A DNA stretch of 64,000 nt, taken from Daphnia pulex. Lineage: Eukaryota > Arthropoda > Branchiopoda > Diplostraca > Daphniidae. Below the pieces are notes generated by a model. The model ran no database searches and had not been told where the DNA came from. It worked only from the letters and a program-made list of their open reading frames with translations. Made by a program: the position numbers and the translations under genes. The stretch lies in assembly GCF_021134715.1 (NCBI RefSeq), contig NC_060023.1, forward strand, positions 12,028,001 to 12,092,000. The letters run 5' to 3'. Of this stretch, positions 1 through 12,464 are shown piece after piece (positions within the stretch are counted from its first letter, which is position 1; every line of letters starts with the position of its first letter).

Positions 1-1598
1 CCGAAAGACCCACCCACTTCAATTGTTATTTTTAGTCAAAAGAAAGTAACGGGGGCCAGTGTTGTAACAAACAAACTGCATCTTTCGTGCAACCGACACA
101 AATATCTAAAGATAATAATAACGAATAAAAGATAATAATCTTTCTTCTTTCTTAACAGCCTTGGCAATTATTATTATTATTATCTCAAATAGTTTTCTTC
201 TGTTTCTTCTTTTTCTTAGAATTTATTGAGCTGGGGAAAAGAATGTCTATAGAGATGGGAACCGCAAAGCAAAGGGGAATCGATATCTGATGCTCACAGT
301 TCACCGCGATCGAAATGGCCGAATTATGCGGCGATTATTACATAGCACAGCAGAGGCGGTGGCAACACTTTTGGATCGTCCATCTCGCCATCACTCCCGA
401 CGGGATTTCTCCTTCTCCCGATAAATAATTCACCGCATATTACACAGACAGACGGGCGGTTTGAATACAATTGGCGGGTCAGAGATTTAAAACATCTCGT
501 CACACGCAACTGTCCGTTATACTCTCGTGCCGAGTTGTCATATATCTATAGGCATCAGCACATGTTGTCGGTCGTGTTACATCATACAGCGGGCGGGTGG
601 GGAAGAAGAAAAATGGACGTCGCAGCTGCGGTTGATGTGTTTTTCTCTACAATATCTCCGTCGTGTATATAGTCGACGGGCTCATCGTAAAAGAAAATAA
701 AAAAGGGACGAACCGACATCCAAAAGGATTAGATATCCACGCGCATTGTATAGCTGATGGGCGTGGCCTAGTGAATATATAGATAGATAAACTTCCCGCT
801 CTCTCCATGTAATTCACATTTCATTCCGGCAGCAGCCAGCGCAACTCTTATGGGCTCTATTTATTGCCCATCTTCTTTCATGGCCCGCCGGGTCTTGCTG
901 GTCTATTCCATGACATTCCGTGGCGGATGGACTCGTCGACATGCCCACGCCCAGTTATTATCAACAAAAATGAAATGAATTCGAATCTAAACAGCACAAA
1001 ACTCGTCGTCTCGTCTCTCTTTCCCTCCTATTCATCGCCGGATGAAATTGTACAGTGCAATTATTCCATTAGAACTCCCAGCTGGTAATGGATTTGGAGA
1101 TTCCGCCCAGGAATAAAAAGAAGAAGAAGGAAAACATTAAAAGATGTTTCGTTTGTCAACTTTTGGCATTCGCCATTGCGACGTCAATCGTCGGCTGAGC
1201 ATCCATCATCCGGACAAATTATATTCGAAAATCCCGCCAAAATAAAAAAAAGGAAAAATTCCGGTTTGAAAAAGACAAGGAAAAAAGATTGAGCGGATGC
1301 GGTGGAGAGCCGGATATTATCGGCCCAGTTGAAATAGCCGCCGGAATATATATAACAAAAGTTGTAAATCCTCTTACACACACACACACAGAGACACACG
1401 CCGGACCCGTAAAACTTTGTCTTTGTTTGCTCCGGATTCCGGATGGGGAAAAGATTATAGACTTTTTGTTTCACCCTCCACCGGCTCGACTTTTTAATGA
1501 CATCCAGCATTATTACACACACGCTCAAATGTCCCATTATCTATATAGTTAATGCCAATTAAACTTAACTTTTATAGGGTAGGGGGGGTTGGGCACAC
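1..1598. other. intergenic, no gene recognised
   Basis: AT-rich sequence downstream of the first serine protease. The open frames here are short, lack signal peptides or recognisable motifs, and are not flanked by convincing splice sites. A short CA run lies near 1376-1390. I see nothing else I can support. Confidence 0.6.
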
Positions 1599-2962
1599 CT
1601 AGATCATGTTGGATGCGATCCATCCGTTGTTGATGAAGGATTGGACTCGGGTGAAGACGGAGCCTTGGTCGCCAGCAGATGACGAACGGTCGTTGTTGGC
1701 GTATTTAACGACCCTCCCGAAAATGATTCCGCCGTTAGAGTAGCTGATGATTCCGGCCTGGTATCCGTAAATTTTGTCCCAATTAAACTGAAAAGTGCCT
1801 GGGATTTTTTCGTATTTCTGCCACAGCAGCGGACCGCCGCTGTCGCCCTGGACAAAACCAAAAAGAAATGAATTTTCAATTTCAATTTTAAAAATGAATT
1901 AAACTATATTATTGGAATGATATTTGACCAGGTAAGCGTGAGTATCCGATGCAGAGGTGCAGAGTTGAATGTCGTGATTGTAATTGACTCCCCATTGAGC
2001 TTGGCATTCCGACTGGGAGAGAACTTTCAATTTCGTTTGTTTCAAATTCGGCGAAAAATTGGGGCTCCCGCTGCTCACGTCTGAAATTAAACGTTATCAC
2101 GTAAACAAAAAAAAATGATCAGGAAATTGAATGAAATCAGAAATAATTCACCGTAATTGACTTTGCCCCAGCCGAGGGCCAATGTTTGAATGCGACCCAA
2201 ATCGTCGTCGTCTCCCAGGCGGATTTTGTCCAGTTTGGACATGTCGGAACTTGACAGTGGAGGATTCAATTTCAAAATGGCAATGTCATAGCCTTTCGCC
2301 TAAAAGCAAATGATTAAAATTAAAATCTGCCAAGAAAATAGAGGCTATTAGAAATGGAATTACAGGTGAACGGTAATCGTATTGCGAGTGGATTCGATAA
2401 TTCCGTTTGTAGACGGTCCGTCTAATAGCGGAAGGATCCATCGGCTCTATGGTGTACACATTGAAAAACAGTTCTTCCTTATCATCCACCACCCTGTCAT
2501 TATTATTAGTCAAATCAATTAGAATGAATTCATTTAAAATAAGGAAAGAAATCTACCCCGTGTCGGGATCCATGAGGCAATGGGCCGCAGTGAGGACGTG
2601 CCGGTCGCTAATTAAAGTCCCGCCACAGCCGACGTATTTGTTATTGAATTCGATGTAAACCTGTTGATTAATTAAAAAATTTTTAAAAAAGCAAAAGTCA
2701 ATTACAAAGTAGCTTGATTAACCATGTATTTGTGGTCTCCCCTGCGGACCATTTCACCTCCAACAATTTTGTCGACGTCGTCCGTTTCGTTGCCATTTCG
2801 CGTCACATCTTTTAAAAACATATTTAAATCAATTGCGACTTTAAATCAAATAAAAGATTTTTTACCTGAATTGGTTGCCGTCGAGTAGCCATCAATTCCA
2901 ATTCTAAATGAATAGAAATAAAACAGCCAAATGGCGACTACCAGTGAGTTGTAATTCGACAT
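1599..2962 (-). CDS. S1A-family serine protease, copy A (7 exons)
   Basis: Secreted chymotrypsin-fold protease, 321 residues after joining seven minus-strand exons: 2866-2962, 2723-2808, 2557-2660, 2364-2493, 2152-2299, 1929-2080 and 1599-1847. All introns are GT-AG and total coding length is 966 nt. The first exon encodes a hydrophobic signal peptide (LVVAIWLFYFYSF). The activation site reads DKIVGGE. His57 is in LTAAHC, Asp102 in YDIAILKL and Ser195 in GDSGGPL, so the catalytic triad is complete. Two cysteines are unusual: chymotrypsin position 191 is Tyr (AYLGDSGGP) and the partner region has RSSSAGDQGS without Cys, so the C191-C220 disulfide is absent. Position 189 is not Asp, so trypsin specificity is not expected. 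It is a tandem paralogue of the protease at 4601-6057. Substrate unknown; a digestive or extracellular role is inference. Confidence 0.9.
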
Positions 2963-4600
2963 GTTGAATGGTGTCTCATGTAATTTCGCCATCAATTTAA
3001 ACGAGTCAATCGGGCGTGGGCAGCGATAATAAATATGGCGTGAAATCGATCGGCACCTGTGGGGGTGGAAAAATAAAAATGTGGCGATCGGTTGACCCGT
3101 TTCTCTCTCTGCTGCTGGCATTGACGTCATCACGACACAGTCGCACATTATTTATTCGACACTGTTTAAATATTCGCTCCATTCGTTTCAACACTTTCGC
3201 ACACATTTTAATTGTTCAGCTGAATTGGACGATGATATTCACAGTTAACAAAATATCCAATATTACTGGAAATGTGAATAATTTGTCACCTGCTGCACGA
3301 AATAACTGATGCGTGTCACCTCCTCGGAGAAAAGAAATCGACTGAGAAAATAAAATATCGATCGTCAAAATGAGACTGGATAAAAGAATATATAGTTTTC
3401 TTTCCCTCCCTACCTACAATTCCAAGTTTGTTTCTCCTGGAAATTTGCTCACCCGTCCCATTGTTACGTCGAACCAAATAAGAGGGATGGGTCTGAAAAA
3501 CAAAAAAATGGGTCCATTTTCGTCCTTGGTTTTCTGATTTTCGTGGCATACATAATCTCCATAGCGACACACGGAAATAATAATACTTTATAATGATGAT
3601 GTCATATCAATTATCTGTTATAGAGCACTCTTATGTATTGCATCATCATCCCCGTGACGGGGAGTTTTGCATCACGGAAAGTTGCATAACCTTTTATCCC
3701 TTCTGGGCATAACAGACGAGAAAATAAAAGGGGGGAATAATCATCTCAATATCGTCATCAATCGGTTTTTGGCTGTTGTGCTATTGGCAGGAATCCAGAT
3801 CGGTTGCTGTTTGATAAGCGCTCCAATCAAATCCCGAGCTGATATTAGGAGCATCGACCGACCGTGAAAGGAATGAGAGCCCCGGCTCACGTTCTTTTCA
3901 TTCACGAAATTCTTTAGATGATATAAAACGACGGCCTCAATCTGATAAGGATCAACTCTCTATTCCGCTACAAATATCGGAATGATAGAGGAGGAGGAAA
4001 ATGGGAGTCGGGCCATTAAATCTAACGAATATCAAATAATCCCGCAGGATTTTAGCCGAACCTTAAATCCTTTTGGCTATAATTCAACGATCGATAATAG
4101 TTTCGTCGTCCCTTTAAGAGAATTGACGTCATCCACAGCAGGTGGAACAACAACAACAACGTTTATATAGTGCCAGCTGCTGCTGCTGGTTTGATCAGCC
4201 GGAATGTTTCATTGTCCGTGCGTGTAAATGGGCAGATATTTGATGGTCGGTAAAGTTTCATTCGTGCGTGTGCCGTTATATATATCCGAAAAGAAACAAT
4301 AAATCCAGCCCAGTAGCAAGAGCTCCTTAGCATAAAAAGACAAAATCCTGCAGGATCATTCTTTTTATTTATTTGGAATTGTTATAGCACGTCGTGGGGA
4401 TATTCCGCAATGCGGATTCAAATTTAGTTGTGACGAAAAAAGTTCATTTTTCCACAAAAAATGTTTCCAGCTTTTTATCCCGTTTTATTTTTACAGGTAT
4501 TATAGATTTGTCTGACAGACAGTTTGAATTTTATTTTTTCCCGGGAATGTGTATGTGGATCCGGAATAAGGCCTATCATTTTTTATTTCTTTTGGGGGGT
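2963..4600. other. spacer between the two proteases
   Basis: Upstream region of protease A and downstream of protease B. No open frame here has homology I recognise or a splice pattern. It presumably holds the promoter of protease A; I could not define a TATA box with confidence. Confidence 0.5.
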
Positions 4601-6057
4601 TCAGTTCATGTTGGCTGCGATCCATCCGTTGTTGACGAAGGATTGCACTCGCGTGAAGACGGAGCCTTGGGCGCATCTCGTCGCACGAATCGACACGCTG
4701 CGAAAAGGATCGACGTAAAATTTACGGCGATTGATGACCACCGATGTCCCACCGTTACCCGTAGAGAAACTGACAATTCCGGCCTGGTACCCGTAAATTT
4801 TGTCCCAATTAAACTGAAAAGTGCCTGGGATTTTTTCGTATTTCTGCCACAGCAACGGACCGCCACTGTCACCCTGGACAAAAATTAAACAGAAATAAAA
4901 CAAATAAAAATCAAGGAGCCCAAAAAAGGGGGTCGATAGAAATGATTGATGATTTCTCTATACCGTGCAAATTTGGGTGTCTGACGGAGCGGTGCAGAGT
5001 TGAATGTCGTGATTGTAATTAGTTCCCCATTGAGCCTGACATTCCGACCGTGAAAGAACCTTCAATTTCGTTTGCTTCAAGTTGGGCGAGAAATTGGGCG
5101 ATCCCGGACTCTCAGCTGATCATGATCACAACATATGACGTCATGTTTTTATTTTATACGAGTTGGAATATGTTATGTCATCAGTAAAAAATTCAGTATA
5201 TTACCGTCGGTTGTTTTACCCCAGCCGAGGGCCAATGTTTGAATCCAAATCAAATCGTCGTCGTCTCCCAGGCGGATTTTGTCCAGTTTGGACATTTCCG
5301 CACTTGAAAGTGGAGGATTCAACTTCAAAATGGCAATGTCATAGCCTTTACCCTGTACTCAATTAAAAAAGATCATTTAAAATTAAAATAGACAATTATT
5401 TTTGTTAAATAATTTAAAGATTATACGGGAGCTTTGTAATTATATTTCGGATGGATCCTGAAATCGCTTTTGTAGACGATCCTTTTGATGGCAGTTGAAT
5501 CCATCGGTTCCACCGTGTAGACATTAAAGTAGACTTGCTCTTTATCATCCGCCACCCTGATGTAGTTAAAACAATTGGAAATCATTCACATTTAAAATTT
5601 AGGGAATATTTACCCAGTGTCGGGATCCATGAGGCAATGAGCTGCAGTGAGGACGTGCCGGTCGCTTATCAAAGTCCCGCCACAGCCGACATATTTGTCA
5701 TTGAATACAACGTAAGCCTGCCGCCAATTTTAAAACTACAAACGTGAATGAAATATAATTTGACAGGTCTAAAAATAAAAGTGACCATGTATTTGTGTTC
5801 TCCGATCCTGACCAGTTGGCCTCCAATAATTTTGTCGACGTCGTCGCTGCTGCTGCTGTCACTTGTCGAACCTTTTCCAAATTGATTTCAAAAATATTAA
5901 AATTCAATTTTAAATGGACAAATTTGATTTAAAAACAAATTGGCACAATAAAAACGTCCGTACCGGAATGCTGGATGGAATGAGCATCAACTCGGTGGGT
6001 TAAAAGTCTGGCCGACATCAGGAAACAAACGGCAACATTGTAATAGTAGTACATCAT
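4601..6057 (-). CDS. S1A-family serine protease, copy B
   Basis: Tandem paralogue of the 1599-2962 gene with the same seven-exon arrangement. The start is the first of two adjacent ATGs at 6052-6057, followed by a signal peptide (NVAVCFLMSARLL). A Ser/Asp-rich stretch (SDSSSSDDVD) precedes the activation site DKIIGGQ. The triad is LTAAHC, YDIAILKL and GDSGGPL. Unlike copy A it keeps the cysteine before the active serine (QICTGDSGGP) and the matching late cysteine (ATRCAQGS). Position 189 counts as Gln rather than the trypsin Asp, and the residue at 216 is Ser (VSFST) rather than Gly, so the S1 pocket is atypical. Introns are GT-AG; the exon before the GDSGG exon ends in phase 0. Probably a secreted enzyme of about 310-320 residues; substrate unknown. 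Confidence 0.9.
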
Positions 6058-9000
6058 CTTTGAGGCTGGAAATTCGCTCGGCTGCTGTCAGTCGTCGGCT
6101 ACCAAATGACAACGTCCAACACAATTACACGTCCAATTATATGCTGGAAACCCAGTGCCACATTCGTCGTCCGGTTTGTCCATTTGCTGCCAGTCGTGGG
6201 GGGATCTGCCACCTGGAGTAAACATCATCAACCCACGCACGCACGTGTGTTCACAGTGAAATATAGCAACTGTGCTTGTATTTGAGCAGTTGATCCAAAC
6301 TCTTAATTGAAATTCTACGGAAATATTTGTCGTGAAAATGTCGACGCAATCCGCCATTAATTGTCTGCCACACATCAGAGATATAGCATTCCTAATAATT
6401 TTCCTGTTTCTTCTATTCCGTCCGAGTTGTATTATCCCTGCTTCTGAGAAATATAAATAATCAAGGGTGTCGTGTGACAGTCTATGACGTAATAGTCTGC
6501 CGATTATTATATAATGTGGACGACGCTTTTCCTAGCAATTGCATAAATAACTGCTCTCGACAATAATTTGACAACGACAATGTTCGACATTCGTATGAGC
6601 CCAAAAAAGGCTTCCGCCGAAGAAACTGTATAGCCCCTTTTTCGGGATAAAATAGAAATGCCATTCCATTGTGTCGATTCGTTCTCTATTGTACTATACG
6701 CCATAGCCTTTATTATTATTTCCACTTGACAACCGGAAGTTTGTTTTTCTCCTCAAAGGTCAGACACACTCCGCAGCAGCAGCACATCCGTCTCTATATA
6801 CCCTTATGGAAAAATCGTCGCTTCTATTTGCGGCAAGTCAAGCAACTTTTCGTCTTTATCTTTTCGTCTTATCTCAAAGGCAGCTAAGAACTGAAATAGT
6901 TTAGAAATTATTATGATAAAAGTTCGCAATTATATTTGGATTCCCAGATCACCGCCCGGCGATTTTTGACTCGATCAGCATCAGCATAAGATCAAAGTTG
7001 TTACATCTTTTTAAAAAGCACTTTGGAATAAAAAAAGAATAAATGGATTCGCTCTCAATTATTTTTGCGAATTGCTATACTGGTGTAATATAGAGCTCGA
7101 TTGCTCAACTCGATTTCTCCCCTGCTGTGTCTGAGGAGGTTTTCAAAAGAATTCAAATTTCTCTGATTCATAAAGTGAATTAAAAGCTCGAGCTGTGTAG
7201 CTGTGCTGTTTTGATTATTAGATCTCGGTTGCCGTGCTCCGAATCCTCCATTATTGTGCAGCACAGCAGCACCTATATACGTAAGTACAAGTTGCAATGT
7301 TCCATATCTTAATAATCAGATCTTTGATTCTTTGGACGTTGAATTGCTGCTGTCCATAACTTTGGCATGATCCATTTAATTAAGGCAAGAATTACAAATA
7401 AGCGCACACCAAAGTTATATGTACAACCCCCCCCCCCCCTTTGTTTTGGGTGGGGTAAAGTGTAAATAAGATTAAATCATTTATAGCCAGGACAGGAATA
7501 TCTAATGAACCCCTTTCAGGTGCTGTGAATTGGTTTTGTCGCATATAGAATCGTCACAAATGTTTACAACAACTGAATTTCGGGAGCAGCAGTCTCAGCC
7601 GAGTTTTTGGCAGTTGCCTATACATACGTAATAATACAATAAGATATCCGATAATCGATAAATGCAACTGTACTACCTCTTGACACTTTGACTGTATACA
7701 TATATTTATTCGTGATATATCTCCAATCAAGAGTTGAAAATATCCTTCTTCTTATTTTTTGATATTAAAAAAAGAAATGTTCTTCTCTGCTGGGAATTTC
7801 ATTATTTTATTACATTTACACCAATTTAAAAAAAAAGATGAGAAATAATTATTTGGCCCTTATTTTCTATATCCATAAATAGTGTAGAAGGGTGGGGGGA
7901 GCAGTGTACAATCAATGTCATCCATCTTTCTTCGTTTATTGATCGGATTTGACATCAACGCGCTCTCCTCGTCGGCGTGAGTGAGTCTTATAGTAGGCAC
8001 GCCTGAAACTGTTATTTCCATCTTTTTGAGATATTTTCTTCTTCTTCTTTCCACCCCTTTTTTCAGTTTTTTGACGCGACACTTTTAATCAAATGTGTCG
8101 AGACGCTCACGGCGTTTGACACGAACGAAATTTAAAAATAAAAACGACGGGCGGGAATTTTCTTATTTTTGAAATGATTTTTATTATTTTGGGGAATAAA
8201 AAGAGCAGACGGCAGGTGCTGTTCTATATATGAATGGAACGAGAGAGGCGAACAAAAAGTTTTTCATGTGTCTCAGATATATTTTGATGGATGAATCTTA
8301 TTCGACGGCTTATTCCGCCGGTTTTCACGTCGGAAATTTCTCAGTCGGATGGAGTTCACCCCCTTGTGCCTATTATAATAAAAACAAATTGAACATTGTG
8401 TGGTTCCAATAAGTTTTCACGAGCAAATAATATAATAAAATTTGATAAAAACAAAAGGGTTTTTCAAAGTATCGACATGAAAAAGCTCAGCGAAGTCAAG
8501 TAGAGCGACATGGAATGATATGGCGCCAGTGCAGGAGCTTATTGACGAAAATTATTATTACAGGGGGAACCACCAGCCCTATAAATAGTTGCACTGCGTA
8601 ATGAGAGCCGTACCCCGAGATGCATATGAAATAAAAAACAAGGAGAAGAAAGACAAAGTAGCTGCTGCTAGAAGAAATAATATAAAAAAGATAGTATTAG
8701 ACAGATCAATGACGCTACTGCTTTCTGCTGTGGGCGTTGCCGACGAAATAGATGGGCCAGCAGCAAGTACAGAGTCGCCGGGGAGGATGTCGCCTGTCAA
8801 AAGCTGCCGAGAAAGAACGGAACTGCTGCAAAAAACAAAAGCGACAGAGTGCCACTCTACACACTGCATTGGAGCGTGCAGAGTGCACAGAGATGCGAGA
8901 ATCCCGCACCATGTCCTATATACTAACATGTAACAACGAACGGGCATTAGCCAGGAATGACTCACTTTCTTACTTTTCGATTTTTTAAAAGGAGATTCAC

Positions 9001-9081
9001 TTTGATTGCATCGCCATATAATGGAGATCAATTTGAATTGGCGCCAAAAATTTATTATCAGTTAGAGGGGGGCGTTATCAA
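6058..9081. other. intergenic, no gene recognised
   Basis: About 3 kb of AT-rich sequence. It includes a C homopolymer near 7429-7439 and scattered A/T runs. ORFs here (for example near 7055-7297, 7860-8054 and 8579-9031) show no signal peptide, domain or splice support. The 8.58-9.03 kb open frames on both strands overlap each other and look accidental. Confidence 0.5.
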
Positions 9082-10235
9082 TTGTTTTCGTCTGCTGTTG
9101 GTTTTTTGACACATTTCGTGGCCAGAAATCACATGGAGATGATTCAACTGGACAGCCCGCTGCAGGATGGAACTCGTCTTTTCAAGTGCAAATTCCAGGG
9201 AAAGGGCCCGTTTGCCCTGAAGAAATTGGAATGGACAACAACAGGAGAAAATCATTGGCAGAGTCTCGTAGGATTAAGGAATGAAAATGTCGTTTCTTAT
9301 CACCACTGCGACGCGTCAGAGATTCCATCAGGTGAGTCCACCAATCATCCCTTTCATAGTCTTCGTATTACATCTATTCGTTTCTATAGTTACCTTGTCA
9401 TGGATCTGTGCTGGGCATCCATGCTGGACTTTTGCCTGGGCAGACTGATGCCGACACTGGACGTATCAGACACTGATGTGGAAATGAGTCGGATAATGTC
9501 AGAAACAGCCCGTGGCTTACATTTCCTTCACCGGAACAACATCATCCACGGACGCCTGGGACTCGATCGGATCCTGTTGTGGAGGAAACGTCCCAATGTG
9601 AAACCCATTGCCAAAATATCCGGATACTATCCCCATCATCACCACAACCAGTTACAATCGTAGGTTATCTCTTTATTTCTTTTAAAGCCAATTATCTTTT
9701 TATTTTACAGCCAAAAATCCAGGACGATCTGGAAGCCCTTGGCCGCGTTTTCTATTCCATGGCCGCCAACGACGTCAATCCGCCCAAGGAACTTTTCGTG
9801 TCGCCCAAGCAACTGACACTCATCGCTCTCAACCAACGAACGTCGGCCTCTGAAATGATTAACTTGCTCCTGATGGATTCCAGCAGTGAGTTGAAACCAA
9901 TTTCAGTCAACGACTTATTGCTCCTCGGCCAATCCTTTTTCCAGACTGGCTCAATTCAGGATCGTTTGAGGGACGTCAAGGAACTCGACGATTTTCAAAA
10001 ATTAGTTGAAGGCGATTTCAATGTTGAAGGATTGAAAGAATTAATTGTCGAATCGCTGGATGCTATCCAACACATTGAGGAATTTGTGACAGAAGCCTTT
10101 GAGAAATATCCTGAATTATTTGCGGAATTTATTTGGGATTTATCATCATACCCGCCACTTGAAACATTCAACAACAACATACAACAACATTCAACAACAT
10201 TCTACAACATTCAACAAATAGTTAACAGAGTTTGA
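9082..10235 (+). pseudogene. IRE1-like kinase/KEN relative, catalytically dead and probably frameshifted
   Basis: Two overlapping frames together resemble the kinase plus start of the KEN (RNase) domain of IRE1/RNase L-like proteins. Frame one (to 9663) has an N-lobe lysine motif (PFALKKLEW), an NVVSYHHCDA segment, a hinge (YLVMDLCWASML) and a catalytic-loop equivalent IIHGRLGLDRILLW. HRD has become HGR, the catalytic Asp and Asn are missing, and the DFG site reads KISGYY. Frame two, from 9715, continues with DDLEALGRVFYSM, SEMINLLLM and LLLGQSFFQTG, which matches the end of an IRE1-like kinase and the HPFF/KEN entry. The GT-AG intron that would join the two parts (9662-9712) does not keep frame, and the candidate intron near 9332-9394 also shifts frame. 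The tail runs into CAACA-type repeats (10163-10212). Either a decayed gene or one with splicing I misread. Confidence 0.55.
10163..10212. repeat. CAACAtt-type simple repeat
   Basis: Imperfect tandem run of CAACA/ACAACATT units at the 3' end of the IRE1-like reading frame, giving a low-complexity Asn/Gln/Thr tail if translated. Confidence 0.7.
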
Positions 10236-10451
10236 TATCACCACATTAATTCATTCCCCGACAGTAAGACCAACTGTGACATTTGTAGTGCGAAATGTCT
10301 ATAGGCTCACAAGCGATTCGACCACAACTACAACTGATATTTACTTTAGACCAGCACCTCATTCAGTTAAAACGTTTTGATAGAGGTGTGGCCTCCGTCT
10401 CTGTCAACATCATCAATCAAATGCGTCCATGTCTAGCTGTTACTTTCTTAA

Positions 10452-11934
10452 TTGTCTTTTCATCCGCATGTGAGCTGCGAGCCGCATTTCTTCCGTTTCA
10501 CTCAGTCTGATGATGTCGAGTGGAACAGCAGCGACATGAGTTTCCAGCAGAGTCTCCAGCCCATGTTGGTCTGGATGCGTTTCATCGGAATTTTCTTAGA
10601 GTCACCCGGAACAATTCCAGCGGAAGCAGCGTCTCCCTGGATTCGCATTGGAATTACCTGCTACGGTTTTCTATTCTTTTTCGGCAACATCTTTTTCAAC
10701 GGATTGCACATCACCGAGTTCTTTGCTCTCATCGAAATCACCTCATCTTACAGCTCGACCGCTTCGCTCTGGACGGTGGCCATCAGCACACTCAACTTGG
10801 CCGCAATGACCATCTGTTCCCAAACGAGTTTAATGTCCAGCGCTGCTACCAAATGGCCAAATTTAATGCAAATTCTCTGTCAAATGGAAAACCAAGGATT
10901 TTTTGAGACCAGAGACTTTTCAAATTTTCGTCGCATTTTCCTTGGAGGACTCATTTCTATCATGGTAACACTTTCATTTCTCAAATTTGTTTCTAACTTT
11001 TTTTTATAGATTGTTGATTTATTGCCCAGGTATTTGCAGTTACCATTTTAGGTGCGACGGTAGTTCCAGTGTGGACACTCGACTGGCCCATTTTCAGGAA
11101 ATGCCAAGCCTCGTTTCCCGCATTCTGTTTATTATTCGTTTTTAGTGGTGGCGCTCTGTTTTCTAGTCTCGGATGGATGGTGTCTAACATGCTGGACATT
11201 CTAGCCCGGCAAGTTCATCAAGCCAACAGGAAGAATACAGAAATAAACTGGACCAAAAGAATTAATACTTGGAGACGTCAGTATTTCATGATTTCGCAGT
11301 TGGTCGATGAAATCAGTCGTTGCAACGGTCCTCTACTCTTGACGCTCATTGCAACTGGCTTCGTCCAGATGATTGTTTTCTCTTACAACATTATGCAAAA
11401 TGTCATCGACAATTGCCACGTCTGTATTGTGAACCAATTTCTGCTCTTGGCCACTCAATTTTCATTTTTTCTCGTCCTCATCTACGTGCCGCATCGCATA
11501 CGGGAATCGGTACATGGACTATCATTTTGAATTAACAATTATTACTTGACTATTAACTATTTTTCTAAATTGGACAAAAGGCAATCGCATTTAGTAAGCA
11601 ATTGCAGTGCATTGAACAAGGCCCCGAAAATAACGATAAGGTAGTAGTAATCATTTAAAACATTTCTAATCGCTTTAAATGTTTCTTTCGCCACAGCAGA
11701 TCGATAACTTCACCATGAGCGTGTTGAATTCCCTACCCAAAATCACGGCGCTTGGTTTTTTCGAAGTTGATCTTCATCTCGCACCGACAGTATAAAAAGC
11801 TTTTAATTAATATTTATACAATTCTATACTTGTAGTAATTTTTTTTTGTTTAAATTTAATTTCATCAGCTCATTGGGACAACGCTGACTTATTTGATTAT
11901 TCTTTGTCAGATCCAGTTTACCAAAACAAACTGA
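10452..11934 (+). CDS. gustatory receptor (GR family chemoreceptor), 5 exons
   Basis: Seven-transmembrane ligand-gated chemoreceptor of the arthropod gustatory receptor family, expected in sensory neuron membranes. Exons: 10452-10964, 11030-11509, 11581-11640, 11697-11789 and 11869-11934, all GT-AG and all joined in phase 0, giving about 403 residues, the usual length. Hydrophobic segments include GITCYGFLFFFGNIFF, VFAVTILGATVVPVW, FCLLFVFSGGALFSSLGW, LLTLIATGFVQMIVF and FLLLATQFSFFLVLIYV. The C-terminus carries the family signature: GFFEVDL in the fourth exon and TYLIILCQIQF in the last, matching the classic TYhhhhhQF motif. The short terminal exons are also typical of GRs. The 5' end is uncertain: translation may start at a later ATG (10536), or an upstream exon may splice at the acceptor near 10500. 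Ligand unknown. Confidence 0.85.
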
Positions 11935-12464
11935 AATGACACGCGTGTCACTCGATCATCTGGTCACTTGTCGAAATAGTACACCAATATCCACTAAATG
12001 TTAAAAACAATTAAGTCAATCAACCTCTCCAGTTTTGTTTGGACTCCGCTAAACATTTCATCGTTGATAAGAACAGCACAACAACTCGAATTCATATGTC
12101 GGAAAATGAATACATTTTCTTACATCTTTCTGTTGCTTCGGTGGGATGAAACTGTATCGATTCTCAACGAATCTTTTTACAAAACAGACTAATAATAAAG
12201 CTCAGTATACGCCGTCAAGATCCAAGTTAATTGGAACAGGATTACATACCGACAGCCGAGGAGGCTGCGCAATATTATAAAGGATTTGGCTGGACGGATT
12301 GAACCATTGTTATTCCATTCGCTTTGTGCTCATTAGTTCCAGTTGATCGTTTTCACGTGGATTCCTAATCTCTTGGCCAATCTGTTGGTGGTAATCATTT
12401 TACATTAAAAGAATCGATTCATTTCTATTTGAATCGATTAGCTATTAATAAACATTATTCATTT
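11935..12464. other. spacer between gustatory receptor and tRNA
   Basis: No gene recognised. The 11998-12192 open frame has no domain or splice support. A near-inverted pair of GAATCGATT motifs lies around 12411-12439, just 3' of the tRNA. The first T4 run downstream of the tRNA, reading on the minus strand, is near 12407-12410 and may act as the Pol III terminator. Confidence 0.45.

Noticed and set aside
8579-9031. 150-codon minus-strand ORF overlapped by plus-strand ORFs
   Set aside because: Composition is low quality, frames compete on both strands, and no motif or splice site pattern is seen.
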